From Brevinematales bacterium (lineage in GTDB: Bacteria > Spirochaetota > Brevinematia > Brevinematales > JAOACQ01), in assembly GCA_020052515.1 (NCBI GenBank), contig JAGVOW010000061.1:1-64000 (forward strand): a stretch of DNA of 64,000 nt, in the 5' to 3' direction. Position numbers and translations under genes: made by a program. Under the pieces are notes generated by a model that saw only the letters and a program-made list of their open reading frames with translations, was not told the DNA's origin and did not search any database. Below, in pieces: positions 1 to 8,511 of this stretch (positions are counted from its first letter, which is position 1; each line of letters begins with the position of its first letter).

Positions 1-40
1 CCTCTCCGCGCGCGGAGAGGGGGACGGGGGGTGAGGCAGA
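1..40. repeat. GC-rich stem-loop repeat, right end only
   Basis: The window opens inside a hairpin (CCTCTCCGCG/CGCGGAGAGG) followed by a G-run and GTGAGGCAGA. The same ending occurs at about 29432-29441, and a close variant (GTGAGGCGG) at about 43436-43444. It is therefore the right half of the CCTCAC...GTGAGG type of intergenic element; its left half lies outside the window. Confidence 0.65.
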
Positions 41-109
41 TCAATCAAGAAAATATTAATAAAACGAAAGAGAAAAGTCAATAAAAACGTTTCTCAGAAA
101 CTTCGTTCT

Positions 110-138
110 TTGATAAATTTTAATTTTTCTATTATAAT
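110..138 (+). promoter_or_regulatory. sigma70-type promoter for trpA
   Basis: TTGATA at 110-115 and TATAAT at 133-138 are separated by 17 bp, close to the housekeeping consensus. The trpA ATG lies 28 bp downstream, with GAGAGG at 155-160 as ribosome binding site. The promoter sits between the repeat element and trpA, so trpA can be transcribed independently of any upstream trp genes. Confidence 0.7.
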
Positions 139-165
139 ATAGGCCTTGTTTATAGAGAGGCCGTC

Positions 166-924
166 ATGATTGATTTTTCAAGAAAAGCTCTTATCACCTA
201 TATTACGGCGGGATTTCCAAATATGGAATTCACAGAGGCCGTCATTTTGAAATTGCAATCTTTGGGAGTCAGCGCGATTGAAGTGGGTTTCCCCTATACC
301 GACCCGGTGGCTGATGGACCTATTCTAGCTGAAACTTCTCTCAAATCTTTACAGAAAGGAACCAATCTTGACCTGATTTTCCAGTCATTGGAAAAAATAA
401 AAGGCCGTATTACCATTCCTATTTATCTCATGGGTTATTACTCGACTGTTTTTACTTATGGGGAAGGCCGTTTTATCCAGAATTGTGTAAAGGCTGGTGT
501 AACCGGCTCTATTATTCCCGATTTATCCCTGGATGAAGGAAAGGCTTTTTTTAAAAAGCAAAAAGAAAATTCATTAGACCCTGTGCTGTTAGTTTTCCCT
601 AACACTGAAAGCGAACGTATTCGACTCATAGCCAGCGAGAGCGGAAGCTTTATTTATTATGTTAATCTCTTTGGCACAACTGGTGTTCAAAACGCTATAC
701 CGGAAACAGCTTATGAAAATATAAAGAAAGTCCGGGAAATATCACAAAAGCCTATTTGCGCCGGCTTTGGGGTAAGCAGTAGAGAGGATTATGCAAAATT
801 ATGCCAGTACGCAAACGGCGTTATCATTGGCTCAGCGCTGGTAAAGAGAGTGAGAGACAATCAAAATGACAATAAAAAGGCTTTGGAAGAAGTAGAAAAT
901 TTTATTAAAGGGATATTGGGTTAA
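166..924 (+). CDS. trpA: tryptophan synthase alpha chain
   Basis: Cytosolic (beta/alpha)8 enzyme that cleaves indole-3-glycerol phosphate to indole and glyceraldehyde-3-phosphate, passing indole to TrpB. The family signature IEVGFPYTDPVADGP supplies the expected acid-base Glu39 and Asp50 (E. coli Glu49 and Asp60, same spacing). Later conserved pieces include GVTGSIIPDL, LFGTTG, CAGFGV and GVIIGSALV, the last two in the phosphate-binding region. At 252 aa it is slightly shorter than typical members (about 265), mainly at the N terminus. The start at 166 has a ribosome binding site and its own promoter. It is followed after one base by an MBL-fold hydrolase, so the two are probably co-transcribed. 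No trpB is visible in the window; it may lie upstream. Confidence 0.95.
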   Translation: MIDFSRKALITYITAGFPNMEFTEAVILKLQSLGVSAIEVGFPYTDPVADGPILAETSLKSLQKGTNLDLIFQSLEKIKGRITIPIYLMGYYSTVFTYGEGRFIQNCVKAGVTGSIIPDLSLDEGKAFFKKQKENSLDPVLLVFPNTESERIRLIASESGSFIYYVNLFGTTGVQNAIPETAYENIKKVREISQKPICAGFGVSSREDYAKLCQYANGVIIGSALVKRVRDNQNDNKKALEEVENFIKGILG

Positions 925-925
925 T

Positions 926-1687
926 ATGCGCTTTTCAATTTTATCCAGCGGAAGCAAGCAGAACTGCTTTTATATTGAAACAGAAAAATCGGCTATTCTC
1001 ATTGACAGCGGCATTAGTTATAAAATGCTGGATAAGTTTCTGGAAATGATTCAAAGGCATCCATCAAAAATTAAAGGCCTTTTTATTACCCATGAGCATC
1101 TGGACCACACTCGCGGCCTTTGCTCCATTGCTAGAAATTTATCCTTACCTGTCTATATGAATGAAAAAAGTAAGAGCGCGATCAAGTTACAAATTCACAA
1201 TCACAAAAATTTAATGGCTGATGAAGCCATAGAGATGGACGACCTGGTTATCTCTCCATTTTGTGTAAACCATGACGCGGCAAACACCTACGGTTTTAAA
1301 ATAACCCATCAGCAAAAATCGCTTTTTATAGCCAGCGATATCGGAAGTTTTGATGAAAAGATGGTTGAACGGAGCGCCTCCTGCGACGCGATAGCCATTG
1401 AATCCAATTATGATCCAGGAATGCTGGAAAATTCCTTTTATCCAGACTATCTCAAAGAAAGAATAGCAGGCCAGAATGGGCATCTCTCAAACGAAGACGC
1501 GATAACTTTTCTGAGGAAATCATTGTCGAATAAGACCAGAAATGTCTTTTTCCTGCACCTGAGCGAAAACAATAATTCTCCTTCCCTGGTCAGCAAAATG
1601 ATCCAGAAAAATCTGGCTTCCACCTACCCTCATGTCGGATTTACCATTTCACATCGAGAAAAACCGACTCCTTTGATAGAGATTTGA
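926..1687 (+). CDS. MBL-fold metallohydrolase, YycJ/WalJ-like
   Basis: Metallo-beta-lactamase-fold enzyme of the WalJ/YycJ type, a family linked to DNA 5'-exonuclease activity and, in Firmicutes, to the WalRK regulon. The N terminus has the family's SSGSKQNC segment. The metal site is HEHLDH at 56-61, followed by H116, D138, H186 and H211. The ESNYDP segment at 159-164 is also typical. The 253-aa length fits the family (about 260). It starts one base after the trpA stop, indicating translational coupling rather than a metabolic link. The exact substrate cannot be read from sequence; an RNA or small-molecule hydrolase is possible. Confidence 0.85.
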   Translation: MRFSILSSGSKQNCFYIETEKSAILIDSGISYKMLDKFLEMIQRHPSKIKGLFITHEHLDHTRGLCSIARNLSLPVYMNEKSKSAIKLQIHNHKNLMADEAIEMDDLVISPFCVNHDAANTYGFKITHQQKSLFIASDIGSFDEKMVERSASCDAIAIESNYDPGMLENSFYPDYLKERIAGQNGHLSNEDAITFLRKSLSNKTRNVFFLHLSENNNSPSLVSKMIQKNLASTYPHVGFTISHREKPTPLIEI

Positions 1688-1689
1688 AA

Positions 1690-2349
1690 TCATTGCAATA
1701 AAAGAGCGGCTTTTTTTACTTTAAATTTATCCACAAATTCCTTGATGCGCGTTTCGATTTTCTTCTCTTTTTCTGTGTTTTTTACATTCTTGATAAAATC
1801 AAAACTGGCTTTCACCAATAAGCCTGAAGAGATTTGGTCACCCTGTTCTTTGAAGGAAAACAAGAGGTAAGCGTTTTCATTCTCCAAAAAATAGTTTTGG
1901 TTTGTTTTGCCGAACGGCACGGAAAACCTTTTGTAATTACCCTTATCCTCCAGATAATCATAGCTTCTAAAGAGATTATAAAACCGTTCAATATTATTCA
2001 AAGATGTGTCAAATAAAAGGTGAATCATCTCACTCTCATTGGAAAACACTTTTTCTCCAGAAAGGTAAAAATCAAAAACGCCGCTTTCTATGGTTAAAGA
2101 GTAAGAAGAGTTTGTTTCAACAATAACAAAGTTTGAAAATTCAGGAATAATCTCCACCATATTTGAGGAAAATCTTTGAAGCGCCAGATTCAACGCTTTC
2201 ATTCCTGTGTTGATGGAACTCATCATCTTATTATTACGATAGAAAGACGCTGATTTATCTAATTCCTCAGAAAATCCGCTCGAAAAAGATGAGCCGGCAA
2301 ACAACAATAAGAACAAATTCAAAAATAAAAAGAACCTAATTTTTAACAT
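1690..2349 (-). CDS. exported protein of unknown function
   Basis: Begins with a signal peptide (MLKIRFFLFLNLFLLLFAGSS), predicting export to the periplasm. I choose the ATG at 2349 over one at 2367 because it places the hydrophobic core at the right distance from the N terminus. The mature part, about 195 aa, mixes beta-prone segments (SYSLTIESGVFDFYLSGEKVF) with a Lys/Glu-rich C-terminal helix. This loosely resembles LolA-like periplasmic lipid-carrier folds, but I see no diagnostic motif and assign no function. It overlaps the end of the upstream phosphoesterase gene by 14 bp and is the last gene of a three-gene minus-strand unit. Confidence 0.7.
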   Translation of the reverse strand: MLKIRFFLFLNLFLLLFAGSSFSSGFSEELDKSASFYRNNKMMSSINTGMKALNLALQRFSSNMVEIIPEFSNFVIVETNSSYSLTIESGVFDFYLSGEKVFSNESEMIHLLFDTSLNNIERFYNLFRSYDYLEDKGNYKRFSVPFGKTNQNYFLENENAYLLFSFKEQGDQISSGLLVKASFDFIKNVKNTEKEKKIETRIKEFVDKFKVKKAALLLQ

Positions 2350-3220
2350 AATCTTTACCTTCCACATGAATTATATGAATATCCGGGCGCGCGAAAAACC
2401 GGAAAGGAATATAACGGCTTACACCCATCCCTTTGGAAACGATCAAAACCGTGTCCTGGTAAACAGAAGCGCCCTTAATGTCAGATTTTTTCACTTTGCT
2501 TTTAGCAATGACAGGAAATCCAAAAGCCGTTATCTGCCCTCCGTGGGTATGGCCTGACAAAAGAATATCCGCTTTTCCTTTAATATAATGAATGGCATCG
2601 GGATAATGTGATAAAACTATTCTGAAATCACTCTTCGGCGCAATTTTTAAGCCTGCCAATCGGTTTTCTTTTACCGTTAAGGCATCAATACCTAATATTT
2701 CAATTTTGATCCCCGCAATATTTTTCTCTCTTCTCTCATTGATCAAAAGCTCAATCTTGTTCTTTGAAATAGATTCTTTTAGCCTCTGTAAGTCCGTAGG
2801 TTTTTTGTCTACCCAAAAAAATAGAGGGGAAAAAATGTGAAAAAAATTGTACTGAAAATAATCATGGTTGCCTAGTACCGCGTAAGCCCCATAATTTGAA
2901 CGAAAAAGAGGAAAAATTTCATTCAATACTTCTATTCCAGAATTATTGTCTATATAATCGCCTGTCAAAAAAATAAAATCGGGGATTTTTTTTTCAATGG
3001 ATTTTTTTACGGCATTCTTGATGTTGGAAAGCCTCTTTGGGCTCATTCTTTTAAATAAGTGTAAATCCGAAAGCTGCAGAAGCAAAAGGCTTTCTTTTAT
3101 TCTATCCGACTTTACTTTAATATCTTGTATTACAATATTATTGGCTTCTACGTAGTGAGCGTACCAAATAAAAATAGCCGCAAAAGCCAGAACCAACAAA
3201 ATTAATGAAGCAATTAACAT
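2336..3220 (-). CDS. membrane-anchored calcineurin-like metallophosphoesterase (YkuE/LpxG-like)
   Basis: An N-terminal membrane helix (residues 1-20) tethers a dinuclear-metal phosphoesterase. All family motifs are present: D52-x-H54 in QLSDLHLF, GD at 87-88 (TGDYID), GNHD at 117-120, H205 in LSHYPD and GHTHGG at 223-228. This domain plan (one TM plus YkuE-type catalytic domain, 294 aa) is shared by LpxG, the UDP-2,3-diacylglucosamine hydrolase that replaces LpxH in Chlamydia, and by less characterised YkuE/YaeI proteins. A lipid A role is plausible in a diderm, but no other lpx gene is nearby, so it is only a hypothesis. The gene abuts the GAF protein upstream and overlaps the exported protein downstream. 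Confidence 0.87.
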   Translation of the reverse strand: MLIASLILLVLAFAAIFIWYAHYVEANNIVIQDIKVKSDRIKESLLLLQLSDLHLFKRMSPKRLSNIKNAVKKSIEKKIPDFIFLTGDYIDNNSGIEVLNEIFPLFRSNYGAYAVLGNHDYFQYNFFHIFSPLFFWVDKKPTDLQRLKESISKNKIELLINERREKNIAGIKIEILGIDALTVKENRLAGLKIAPKSDFRIVLSHYPDAIHYIKGKADILLSGHTHGGQITAFGFPVIAKSKVKKSDIKGASVYQDTVLIVSKGMGVSRYIPFRFFARPDIHIIHVEGKDYVKN

Positions 3221-5325
3221 TATTCTTCCTGTAGGAAACCTAAATTAAAAACCTCTGATTTTTGAAGGCTGCTTGGTTCTCTGGTATTTCTTTCCCGGGC
3301 ATAAAAAGCAAGCCCCTCTACACTATCATGCCTCATAACCGGAACTATAAGCATTTCCTCGAGAAAATCCAAATCCTTCGGGAACCTTTCCTGTAAATAA
3401 CGGGTATTTTTTAAATCCCCTGTAATATCAACACTCTTTCCACGAGATAAAAACATCTCATAAACCGGGTCTTCTAGAGAGATAGAAACCTTCCCTGACT
3501 TAAATCCATGGTTTAAAAGCGTTTTAAATTCATTGCCTTCCTTTTTGAAAACATAAATTTTACCAATACCCATCATATTTTGAGCCAGATCTAAGGCCAC
3601 ATTGGCGTAATCCTCCACTGAAATAATAGCGCTAAGGCGAACAGGAGGTTGAGATAAAACTTCTTTTACAAGCCTTTCATTTTCAGGATCTAATTCAACC
3701 TTGTTTTTATAATCATCACTCTCTATAGCAACAATAGAAGGGATTGGAACTGCTTCGGAATCTATTTGAATATCCCCTTCTTGCTGATCCAGAACAAGCG
3801 GCTCTTCCGGCTGATTAATTGTTTCTTCCTCCACCTGAGGAGTTGTCTCCGTCATATCTATTTGGCTAAAATCCATTTGAGCCTCTGAAATGCTTTCCGT
3901 TTCCGGCATAGGAATATCGAAAGTTTCTTCTGAAATAGTATCAGGCGCTATTTCAAAATGGTTGCTTTCAGAATCCGTTTTAAAACTTTCCTCGATATTT
4001 GATTCTAATTGAATATGCTCCATCGGCATTTCAGGATTTTCTTCAAATGGAGTATTATCCGTTCCGTTTAATATTCTATCATGCTCTGCAAAGAGCTCCG
4101 TTTCCCGGGAAGGCTCAAATATCTTGCTTTGAGAAGAGGATGAAGGCTCTACAAATGCTGCTTCTGGTTCTATTTCCTGAATATTTAAAGGCTGATCTTC
4201 AGAAATGACATCCAGATTGTCTTTTGGAATATCAAATTCCATCTTATCAATAGAACTGACACTTTGATCGCTTTGCATCCTCGTCAAATCTATGTCATGA
4301 GACAAAATCATATCCTCTATTCCTTTTTGGGCCGTCTCTTCATCAAAATTTTTATTTTGTTTAATATCATCTACAAGACTCTGTAAATTATCCTTCGAAG
4401 AGACTGGCTCTAAGCCCTTATTCATTGTATTCAGAGATATATCTGAATACATCTTTTCTTCTTTTAAAAGAAACATTAAAGCAAATATAGTCATCCCTAG
4501 AAGAATCAAATTCAGAACCAACGCCGCAATTGTAAAATACGAGACATATCTTTCATTCTTCGCGTAGTATATTAATCTGATCCCATTGAATTCGGATATT
4601 CCTCCAACCGTCGATTCCAGATTTTCCTTCTTTGGCATCTTTGTACCGCTATTGTAGTAGCCCACAATTCTGTTGATTTCACTATTATCGATCATTCCGC
4701 TGGATAAAAAAACAAAGTTTTCATACGAAAATGGAATTTTCAGATTTTTGAGAGTAAACCCATCCAGCAGTCTTTGATTGTCATAATAAATTGCTACAAA
4801 ACCATCTGTAATTGTATTCTTCGCATCTGGATTAAACATCAGCGGATAAAGAACAACAAATTGCTTTTTATCAATAAAATAAACAAAAGGGCTTTGATTC
4901 ATAGAAAAATATTCTTTTAATTTTTGAAGAATAGAATCTTTTAGCTTTTGTGAGTTTATTTCTTCCGACGCTGTAGAAAAAATTATCTTCCCATCCGTGA
5001 TAATAGTTTGTATCTTTTGACAATTTCTAATGCCGTCTTTTACTTTGCCGAAATTTGCGCTATAACGATCGGTGTTTTCTCCAAGGGTAGAGCTGACAAA
5101 CACAGATTTTACCAGATTGTCTTCAGATAAAGCGCGTACTTCAGAAAATACTTTTTCCAGACTGCTTTTTATTGCCTTGCTGTATCTTTCAGCAGACGAT
5201 TTAACATGGGCATCATACAAGCGCCCAAAAAGCCATTGCTTATTTTTTGAAAAATGAGCAATGACAAATAAAGATGCCACCGAGAAAATTAAAAGCAGAA
5301 TTAGTATAATCTTTTTACCTTTCAT
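3220..5325 (-). CDS. two-TM membrane protein with periplasmic sensor-like domain, acidic linker and C-terminal GAF domain
   Basis: 701 aa. TM1 (about 5-24) and TM2 (about 262-287) flank a roughly 235-residue extracytoplasmic region shaped like a Cache/PAS-type sensor. A long cytoplasmic, Glu/Ser/Pro-rich, low-complexity linker (about 300-560) follows. A GAF-like domain (about 565-700, including SVEDYANVALDLAQ, a KIYVFKK strand and LIVPVMRHDSVEGLAFYAR) ends the protein. No kinase, GGDEF, EAL or methyl-accepting output module is visible, so how a signal would leave the GAF domain is unclear; it may act through partner binding. The next gene starts at the stop codon of this one. A 179-bp AT-rich region separates it from the divergent sirtuin gene. 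Confidence 0.75.
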   Translation of the reverse strand: MKGKKIILILLLIFSVASLFVIAHFSKNKQWLFGRLYDAHVKSSAERYSKAIKSSLEKVFSEVRALSEDNLVKSVFVSSTLGENTDRYSANFGKVKDGIRNCQKIQTIITDGKIIFSTASEEINSQKLKDSILQKLKEYFSMNQSPFVYFIDKKQFVVLYPLMFNPDAKNTITDGFVAIYYDNQRLLDGFTLKNLKIPFSYENFVFLSSGMIDNSEINRIVGYYNSGTKMPKKENLESTVGGISEFNGIRLIYYAKNERYVSYFTIAALVLNLILLGMTIFALMFLLKEEKMYSDISLNTMNKGLEPVSSKDNLQSLVDDIKQNKNFDEETAQKGIEDMILSHDIDLTRMQSDQSVSSIDKMEFDIPKDNLDVISEDQPLNIQEIEPEAAFVEPSSSSQSKIFEPSRETELFAEHDRILNGTDNTPFEENPEMPMEHIQLESNIEESFKTDSESNHFEIAPDTISEETFDIPMPETESISEAQMDFSQIDMTETTPQVEEETINQPEEPLVLDQQEGDIQIDSEAVPIPSIVAIESDDYKNKVELDPENERLVKEVLSQPPVRLSAIISVEDYANVALDLAQNMMGIGKIYVFKKEGNEFKTLLNHGFKSGKVSISLEDPVYEMFLSRGKSVDITGDLKNTRYLQERFPKDLDFLEEMLIVPVMRHDSVEGLAFYARERNTREPSSLQKSEVFNLGFLQEE

Positions 5326-5450
5326 AACTTTCCCCTAAATTTTAAGAAACCAGATTTTATCTGATTCTAATTTTCGGTAAAAATATTAAGAATCCTTAAT
5401 GTAAATACAAAATTTTTTAATAAAAGTTTTTATTTTACTTTTTTAGAAAC

Positions 5451-5472
5451 TTATTCCATAATTAAGGAATAA
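5451..5472. promoter_or_regulatory. inverted repeat upstream of sirtuin gene
   Basis: TTATTCC (5451-5457) and GGAATAA (5466-5472) form perfect 7-bp arms around an 8-bp AT spacer. The repeat lies 33 bp before the sirtuin ATG, in the AT-rich divergent intergenic region. It could be an operator or part of a promoter; there is no direct evidence for a regulator. Confidence 0.35.
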
Positions 5473-5504
5473 CTGTAACTTTGAAATTGGGAGGGAACAA
5501 TCAC

Positions 5505-6257
5505 ATGGTTTTATCAGAAATCGATTTACTCATGGATCTCCTGATGAAGTCTAAATACATTGTTGCCATTACGGGAGCTGGCATTTCTACAAACGCCGGC
5601 ATTCCTGATTTCAGAGGGCCTGGCGGACTTTATTCCAGGGAGGGCATTCCCGGAGAAAAGATTTTTAATCTGGAATATTTCAAGGAAAACCCTTCTCTTT
5701 TTTATGAGGCTATGCCCGACCTACTGCATTTATTTTTAGAAGCAAAACCTACCAAAGGGCATTGTTTCTTAAAAAAACTAGAAGACCTGGGAAAATTAAA
5801 AACTGTAATAACTCAAAATATTGACGGGCTTCATAAAAAAGCCGGTAACTCTTACACAATTGAGCTTCATGGAAATTTTGAGAAATTCTACTGTTTGAAT
5901 TGTTATCAGGAAATTTTTGAGGCTGATGAGGCTTATCGAGAGATTTTGAATAATATCGAAAGTAAAAAAACTCCCCTTTGCAAAAAATGCGGCGGTATTA
6001 TTAAGCCGAATGTGGTTTTCTTTGGGGAATATGTGCGTGACCTCGAGAAAGCCCTCACAGAAGTTCAAAAGGCAGACTTACTACTGGTCATCGGATCGTC
6101 ATTAACAGTTTACCCGGCCGCGACGCTTCCTTCCTATTTAGATGACACTGCGAAATTGGCCATTATTAACCAGATGGAAACCCCTTACGATAGCAAAGCA
6201 AAAGTTGTGTTGCATGAAGACATTGATTCTATTGCCGAGAAACTCAAGATTTTATAA
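5505..6257 (+). CDS. Sir2-family NAD-dependent protein deacylase
   Basis: Sirtuins remove acyl groups from lysines using NAD+, giving nicotinamide and O-acyl-ADP-ribose. Visible motifs are GAGIS at 24-28, GIPDFRGP at 32-39, TQNID at 103-107, catalytic His122 in LHGN, and a zinc ribbon with C130-x2-C133 and C159-x2-C162, plus GSSLTVYPA at 197-205. Length (250 aa) matches bacterial class III/U sirtuins. The frame is open from a TTG at 5481, but GGGAGGG at 5487-5493 is correctly spaced from the ATG at 5505, so I start there. There is no obvious acetyl-CoA synthetase or other typical partner nearby. Its end nearly touches the convergent permease gene (5 bp apart). Confidence 0.93.
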   Translation: MVLSEIDLLMDLLMKSKYIVAITGAGISTNAGIPDFRGPGGLYSREGIPGEKIFNLEYFKENPSLFYEAMPDLLHLFLEAKPTKGHCFLKKLEDLGKLKTVITQNIDGLHKKAGNSYTIELHGNFEKFYCLNCYQEIFEADEAYREILNNIESKKTPLCKKCGGIIKPNVVFFGEYVRDLEKALTEVQKADLLLVIGSSLTVYPAATLPSYLDDTAKLAIINQMETPYDSKAKVVLHEDIDSIAEKLKIL

Positions 6258-6262
6258 ACTTC

Positions 6263-7183
6263 TTAACGGTACCGTATCCTGGGATCCAGAAGGGCGTAAA
6301 TCAGATCAACTAATAAATTCATAAAAATCAAAAGCAAAGAGTAAACCAACAAAACACCCGCAATTAAAGTATAGTCCCGATTAAAAGCCGCCTGGACAAA
6401 ATCCCTTCCCATTCCGGGAATATTGCAGATTTCTTCTACAATCATAGAACCGGTTACAATTCCAGCGTAAGCCGGCCCTAAAAAAGAAATTACCGGGATC
6501 AGCGAACCTTTCAAGACATGCCGAAAAAGAATAGTTGTTTCAGGAAGGCCCTTTGAACGGGCTGTCATCACAAAATCTTTTCGCATGTTTTCCAGCATCC
6601 CTGCTTTGGTTAATCGCGCGATATAAGCTGTATAAGGAAGCGAAAGGGCCAGGGCAGGAATAATAAGTTGGGACGGCATCCCCCACCCTCCTACCGGCAC
6701 CAGATGAAGCCATCTAGCCAGAAGCAAAATCAGCAAGGGAGCAATCAAAAAGAGCGGCATAGATATCCCAAAAATAGAAATGCTCATAAACAGGTAATCC
6801 AGAAAAGTGTTTTGCTTTAACGCGGAAATAATTCCAGACAAAATTCCCAGAATCAATGCCAGAATAATAGCAAGTGTGCCGATCAACAAAGAAACCGGCA
6901 AGCTTCTGCCGATTAGATCGTTCACGCTCCATCCTCTATAATGAAAAGAAGGGCCCAGGTCAAAGCGGAAAACAACGTCACCCACATAGCGAAAATATTG
7001 TTTCCAGAGCGGTTCATCCAAATGGTATTTCTTTTCCAGATTCTGCTTCAGCACATCAGGGATTTTTTTCTCAGAATCAAAAGGCCCTCCCGGCACTAAA
7101 CGAATCATAAAGAAGACTACCGTTAAAATAATAAAAAAAGTGGGAACACTACTGACAAGCCTTTTCAACCCATATTTCAACAT
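6263..7183 (-). CDS. ABC transporter permease, DppB/OppB type (orphan)
   Basis: Inner-membrane permease of the peptide/nickel ABC importer class. The start LKRLVSSVPTFFIILTVVFF is the family's first TM. TMs around 100-125 and 133-160, the EAA-loop region ARSKGLPETTILFRHVLK (about 208-225) and VEEICNIPGMGRDFVQA near the C terminus all fit. Length (306 aa) is complete. Oppositely to normal dpp/opp operons, there is no DppC permease, substrate-binding protein or ATPase on either side: downstream is a convergent sirtuin and upstream a GGDEF protein. Either the partners are elsewhere or the operon has been broken. The gene starts 9 bp after the end of the GGDEF gene. Confidence 0.9.
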   Translation of the reverse strand: MLKYGLKRLVSSVPTFFIILTVVFFMIRLVPGGPFDSEKKIPDVLKQNLEKKYHLDEPLWKQYFRYVGDVVFRFDLGPSFHYRGWSVNDLIGRSLPVSLLIGTLAIILALILGILSGIISALKQNTFLDYLFMSISIFGISMPLFLIAPLLILLLARWLHLVPVGGWGMPSQLIIPALALSLPYTAYIARLTKAGMLENMRKDFVMTARSKGLPETTILFRHVLKGSLIPVISFLGPAYAGIVTGSMIVEEICNIPGMGRDFVQAAFNRDYTLIAGVLLVYSLLLIFMNLLVDLIYALLDPRIRYR

Positions 7184-7192
7184 AAAACTCTC

Positions 7193-8248
7193 TTATTCAT
7201 GGATACGTATTTCAAAGCTTTCATTCCAGCCGACAACACTATTTCTACCGCTATTCTTTGCCGCGTACATAGCTGAATCCGCTTTAACAATGAGATCCTC
7301 AACCGCCTGGGCATCGGAAGGAAACTCAGAAACGCCAAAACTCAGGGTAATATTCCCCATGCTTTCTCCCTTTTCTGTGGAAAAAGTGCTTCTTTCAATC
7401 ACGCTGCGTATGCGTTCCGCTGTAGTAATTCCTCCATCTTTTGTGGTCTGCGGCAGAATAATCACAAACTCTTCTCCGCCATAACGCGCCACAATATCAG
7501 ATTTTCTAAGCCTGGAAAGCATTTCCGCCGATCCGATTTCGCTGGCAAAAATATGGCCAAGAGCGGTCAAAACCGCGTCACCCGTTTTGTGCCCATGAGT
7601 ATCGTTGATTTTCTTAAAAAAATCAATGTCGCAGAATATAAGCGAAAGATATTGGCCGTAGCGCTTTGCCCTCCCCAGTTCTTCTGTTAAACGCTTATCA
7701 AAATAACGAGAATTATAGAGGCCGGTTAAATGATCTGTCAGGCTCATTTCCTCTAGAGTTTTAACCCGCTCCATCAGCTCTAAAATCTGATCATTCTGTG
7801 ATAACTGAAGCATTTTCTGCGCTTCTAAAAGTTTTCCTCTGGCATCCTGTAATTCTTCTTCTGCGTTATTCTGGTAAAAACGAAGAAGATCCCGAATCGA
7901 GACAACACCTACCAACTTTTCGTTTTTTAAAACAGGGACATGGCGAATATTGTTTGCGTACATTTTTAAATAAACTGAATTGTAATCCTCGTCAAAATTT
8001 ACACAAATAGGGTTTTTTGTCATAGCCTCCTCAATCGGCTCATTCAGAACCGGACAGCCAGAAAGCGCGACATGCTTCACTACATCTCTTTCTGAAAATA
8101 TCCCGGCAATTTTTCCTTGATCCATCACAACAATAGAACTGATCTTTTGCTTATCCATCAAACGAAGGACATTCAAAATCGGTTCGTCCTTGTTGACGGT
8201 AATTGGATCCGAGCTCATCCATTTTTCTATCGGCGCTTGAAGGGCCAT
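7193..8248 (-). CDS. diguanylate cyclase with N-terminal CBS pair
   Basis: Cytoplasmic enzyme expected to make cyclic di-GMP from two GTP. Two CBS domains (about 8-60 and 73-126) form a Bateman module that normally senses adenine nucleotides. A coiled-coil linker (about 128-168) leads to a GGDEF domain with DHLTGLYN at 172-179, FCDIDFFKKINDTHGH around 205-220 and the active signature GGEEF at 257-261. An intact RxxD product-inhibition site (RKSD, 248-251) sits five residues before it. The domain is thus predicted to be catalytically active and feedback-regulated. Upstream is a repeat-bearing gap; downstream is the orphan permease. Confidence 0.93.
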   Translation of the reverse strand: MALQAPIEKWMSSDPITVNKDEPILNVLRLMDKQKISSIVVMDQGKIAGIFSERDVVKHVALSGCPVLNEPIEEAMTKNPICVNFDEDYNSVYLKMYANNIRHVPVLKNEKLVGVVSIRDLLRFYQNNAEEELQDARGKLLEAQKMLQLSQNDQILELMERVKTLEEMSLTDHLTGLYNSRYFDKRLTEELGRAKRYGQYLSLIFCDIDFFKKINDTHGHKTGDAVLTALGHIFASEIGSAEMLSRLRKSDIVARYGGEEFVIILPQTTKDGGITTAERIRSVIERSTFSTEKGESMGNITLSFGVSEFPSDAQAVEDLIVKADSAMYAAKNSGRNSVVGWNESFEIRIHE

Positions 8249-8340
8249 AAAACCACCTTTCTTTTGATTCTTTCCCTCTATTTTTCGATGAAACGCGCGG
8301 TTTATTCATTTTCTTATGCGGTTCCATGACTTTTCCGCGC

Positions 8341-8378
8341 GGTTTATACGCGCGGTTAATTAACCGCGCCTATAAACC
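8341..8378. repeat. palindromic repeat element, copy 1
   Basis: A 38-nt palindrome (one mismatched pair, C8349/C8370) centred on GCGCGGTTAATTAACCGCGC, with outer arms GGTTTATA and TATAAACC. Further partial CGCGCGGTTTA pieces lie at about 8295 and 8335. The core recurs at 10334-10361 and 47361-47394. The 263-bp gap (8249-8511) otherwise holds only AT-rich DNA and a TATAAT at 8470-8475 before the ABC-F gene. Confidence 0.85.
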
Positions 8379-8511
8379 AAGATTCATTATACTTCGAAAA
8401 ATAAAATATCGCAATGGACAAGTATTAATTCCCCCACTTTAAAAATTATCCATTTATTCTAAAACAAAGTATAATATTGCCTGAATTTTTTACTTATTTA
8501 AAGGATTCCGT

